In this document: positions 5,146-6,150 of the stretch, in pieces
How the letters are laid out: every line of letters begins with the position of its first letter
Numbering within the stretch: the first letter of the stretch is position 1
Position numbers and translations under genes: made by a program
Assembly (NCBI GenBank): GCA_937892275.1
Contig: CALAVG010000374.1
Coordinates: 1-6,150, forward strand
Origin: an uncultured Methanomicrobiales archaeon
GTDB lineage: Archaea; Thermoplasmatota; Thermoplasmata; Methanomassiliicoccales; Methanomethylophilaceae
Direction: 5' to 3'
Length of the DNA stretch: 6,150 nucleotides
The notes under the pieces: model-generated
The model's input: the letters and a program-made list of their open reading frames with translations, nothing else
What the model was told of the DNA's origin: nothing
Databases searched by the model: none

Positions 5146-5487
5146 ATGGCAAAGGTCTTCATGGCACAGGTCTACCGTCAGATCTACGACGAGAGACTTG
5201 AAGACATCAAATTAGCAGCACAGAACGGAAAACAGGTCGTACCGTACTCCTTCAAAGAGTTCTCGAAGGATGTTCGCAAGAACGACCTGATCTCCACTTC
5301 CACGGTAATCCGCGAGAAGTGGGACAATGCGGTGGCTGACGAGGTCATCGCGGAGTACAACGGACACTACAACACGGCTTGGATCCTCTACGACAAACTG
5401 CAATTGGTCTGCCACATACCCAAAAACGTGTGTGTGTCTGTGTGTGTCCCCAAACAGATAAATACGCTCACGGAGGCCAGACCATGA
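5146..5487 (+). CDS. Unknown 113-aa protein, possible winged-helix DNA-binding fold
   Basis: I do not recognise the family. Residues about 30-88 look like a helix-turn-helix with wing: a helix (YSFKEFSKDVRKN), a second helix (STSTVIREKWDNAVADEVI) and a beta-like tail (AEYNGHYNTAWILYDKLQLV). A role as a regulator of the element would fit the position of the first gene after a recombinase, but this is inference. The start is supported by GGAG at 5131-5134 and AAGG at 5140-5143. The last 20 or so residues are odd: a (GT)n tract is translated as NVCVSVCVPK, unlike the rest of the protein, and this tract is the right arm of an inverted repeat. The stop overlaps the next start (ATGA, 5484-5487), so a change in repeat number would alter the C-terminus and could disturb coupling. 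Confidence 0.75.
   Translation: MAKVFMAQVYRQIYDERLEDIKLAAQNGKQVVPYSFKEFSKDVRKNDLISTSTVIREKWDNAVADEVIAEYNGHYNTAWILYDKLQLVCHIPKNVCVSVCVPKQINTLTEARP
5420..5448 (+). repeat. Right inverted repeat built on (GT)n, inside a gene
   Basis: CCAAAAACG is followed by (GT)5 with a break at C5438 and then (TG)4T. The reverse complement of its 22-base core (5427-5448) matches 4091-4112 at 20 positions, differing only near the interruption. Including the T-run and G residues on the recombinase side, the two arms match over roughly 28 bases with one length difference. The arms are about 1.3 kb apart and enclose the recombinase and most of the 113-aa gene. Part of the match is due to dinucleotide repetition. 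Confidence 0.55.
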
Positions 5488-5645
5488 CCTCCGACATCTG
5501 CATCTTCGACTTCCATAAGGATGCACCGACCATGTCACAGGTCCTCGGGACCATCAAGGCCTACAAGCACGCATTCCCGGAGTTCGAGATCCTCGAGGAC
5601 GGGGACAGGTACGGGGTCTTCGCACGCAGGAAGGTGAATGCATGA
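5484..5645 (+). CDS. Small unknown protein, 53 aa
   Basis: The ATG overlaps the previous stop by 4 bases and has GGAGG at 5472-5476 with ideal 7-nt spacing, so the short frame is a real gene rather than a shadow. The protein starts MTSDICIFDFHKDAP, has a short amphipathic helix (MSQVLGTIKAYKHAF), and ends in a beta hairpin with a basic tip (DGDRYGVFARRKVNA). There is no membrane segment. The family is not recognised. Its own stop overlaps the next start (ATGA), so three genes in a row are translationally coupled, as in early operons of viruses and plasmids. Confidence 0.75.
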   Translation: MTSDICIFDFHKDAPTMSQVLGTIKAYKHAFPEFEILEDGDRYGVFARRKVNA

Positions 5646-6082
5646 TCGACACCTCCTGCCTCGAATGGTACATGTGCATCGAACTCAAGGACAGGATGAC
5701 TGTCAGGGAGTTCAACGAGCTGACCGAGAGGATCCACAACATCGACGAGAAGGAATACAGGATCGGGACGACCGAGGATAGCAAGGTCCGCATCACGAAG
5801 GACGGGGATCTCGGACTCGAACTCGAAGGCATCTATGACAAGGACATGCCCGAGGTCATGAGGATACTCTGCGAGTACCCCATCAGGATCTGCGAGATCG
5901 AGCATGGAGCATACCGTGAGCGTTCGTTCTACAAGAGGTTCAATGCATTCTCTCCGTCGATGGAGGATGTCTACGGGCACACGCTCATCGTGACCGCCAA
6001 CCCTCTCCTGACATGGGAGGCATGGAAGGAGGAGTCTGGATTCAACAAGTTCATCAAGGAGGTGTACGGCGATGTCGAGTGA
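5642..6082 (+). CDS. Unknown 146-aa acidic cytoplasmic protein
   Basis: The start overlaps the previous stop (ATGA, 5642-5645) and has AAGGTG at 5631-5636, 5 nt upstream. The protein is soluble and acidic and predicted mixed alpha/beta: a helix (VREFNELTERIHNI), strands around YRIGTTEDSKVRI and DLGLELEGIY, a helix (MPEVMRILCEY), a strand (PIRICEIEHG), and a C-terminal helical part (WEAWKEESGFNKFIKEVY). I see no catalytic motif, metal-binding cluster or membrane segment and do not recognise the family. Its place in a coupled run behind an integrase suggests a function private to the element. Confidence 0.8.
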   Translation: MIDTSCLEWYMCIELKDRMTVREFNELTERIHNIDEKEYRIGTTEDSKVRITKDGDLGLELEGIYDKDMPEVMRILCEYPIRICEIEHGAYRERSFYKRFNAFSPSMEDVYGHTLIVTANPLLTWEAWKEESGFNKFIKEVYGDVE

Positions 6083-6150
6083 CCTCAACGTCTACCAGAG
6101 GTTCAGCATGGCCTGTAACATCATCGACGGCCAGCAGTGGGTACTCGACA
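6072..6150 (+). CDS. Start of a further gene, truncated by the window
   Basis: An ATG at 6072 overlaps the end of the previous gene by 11 bases and has AGGAGGTG at 6057-6064, one of the best ribosome binding sites in the window. The 26 visible residues (MSSDLNVYQRFSMACNIIDG, then QQWVLD) continue open to the edge. NVYQRF resembles the beginning of ERF-type single-strand annealing proteins of phages, which would suit an early element operon, but so short a piece cannot support an assignment. Confidence 0.65.
   Translation, partial: MSSDLNVYQRFSMACNIIDGQQWVLD

Noticed and set aside
4091..5448. CRISPR-like repeats from the AC/GT tracts
   Set aside because: There are only two copies, in opposite orientation and 1.3 kb apart, with no spacer array.
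5561..6088. Minus-strand open frame of 175 codons
   Set aside because: It lies opposite three coupled plus-strand genes that have good starts; no family motif or start signal supports it.

Overview
The window most likely comes from a methanogenic archaeon of the Methanomassiliicoccales (Methanomethylophilus-like, Thermoplasmata). The evidence is compositional and circumstantial: fairly high GC genes separated by very AT-rich spacers with archaeal TATA-type boxes, arginine written largely as AGG/AGA, GGAGG ribosome binding sites, a surface protein built of Listeria-Bacteroides-type beta repeats with one signal peptide and one C-terminal membrane anchor, and TGA as the stop of all nine complete genes with no TAG. 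Everything I can support lies on the + strand.

Region 1 (1-1755) is a diversity-generating retroelement (DGR). Bases 2-115 look like its template repeat: they read as a C-terminal lectin/FGE-like segment in which 26 of 29 adenines sit in 13 AAY (Asn) codons. A 145-base spacer with two small hairpins follows, then a 349-aa reverse transcriptase that resembles the Bordetella phage Brt protein along its length (motif GLPIGNYTSQ, catalytic YMDD). A 133-aa protein of unknown function is coupled directly behind it, and a 10-bp stem-loop closes the unit. The variable target gene is not visible and would lie outside, probably to the left.

Region 2 (1799-3608) is a two-gene surface operon: a secreted, membrane-anchored repeat protein and, overlapping it by 4 bases, a four-helix membrane protein, ending in a stem-loop with a GNRA tetraloop.

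Region 3 (3609-6150) looks like the edge of an integrated element. An AT-rich promoter with a perfect 13-bp inverted repeat precedes a small AbrB-like protein. A tyrosine recombinase follows. After it comes a tightly coupled run of small unassigned genes (113, 53 and 146 aa, then a truncated ORF), arranged like a provirus or plasmid early operon. Two features here are not explained by the genes. First, the leaders before the recombinase and before the small-gene operon share a block (GTCTTAA, GAGRTTG, GGCACAGCG) with identical 43-base outer spacing, and each also carries strong stem-loops. Second, imperfect inverted repeats built on (AC)n/(GT)n lie on either side of the recombinase, one between its TATA box and start codon, the other inside the end of the 113-aa gene, so the segment between them is a candidate invertible or excisable unit.

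The DGR is the strongest result. The flanking repeats and structured leaders are real sequence patterns whose function is inference.
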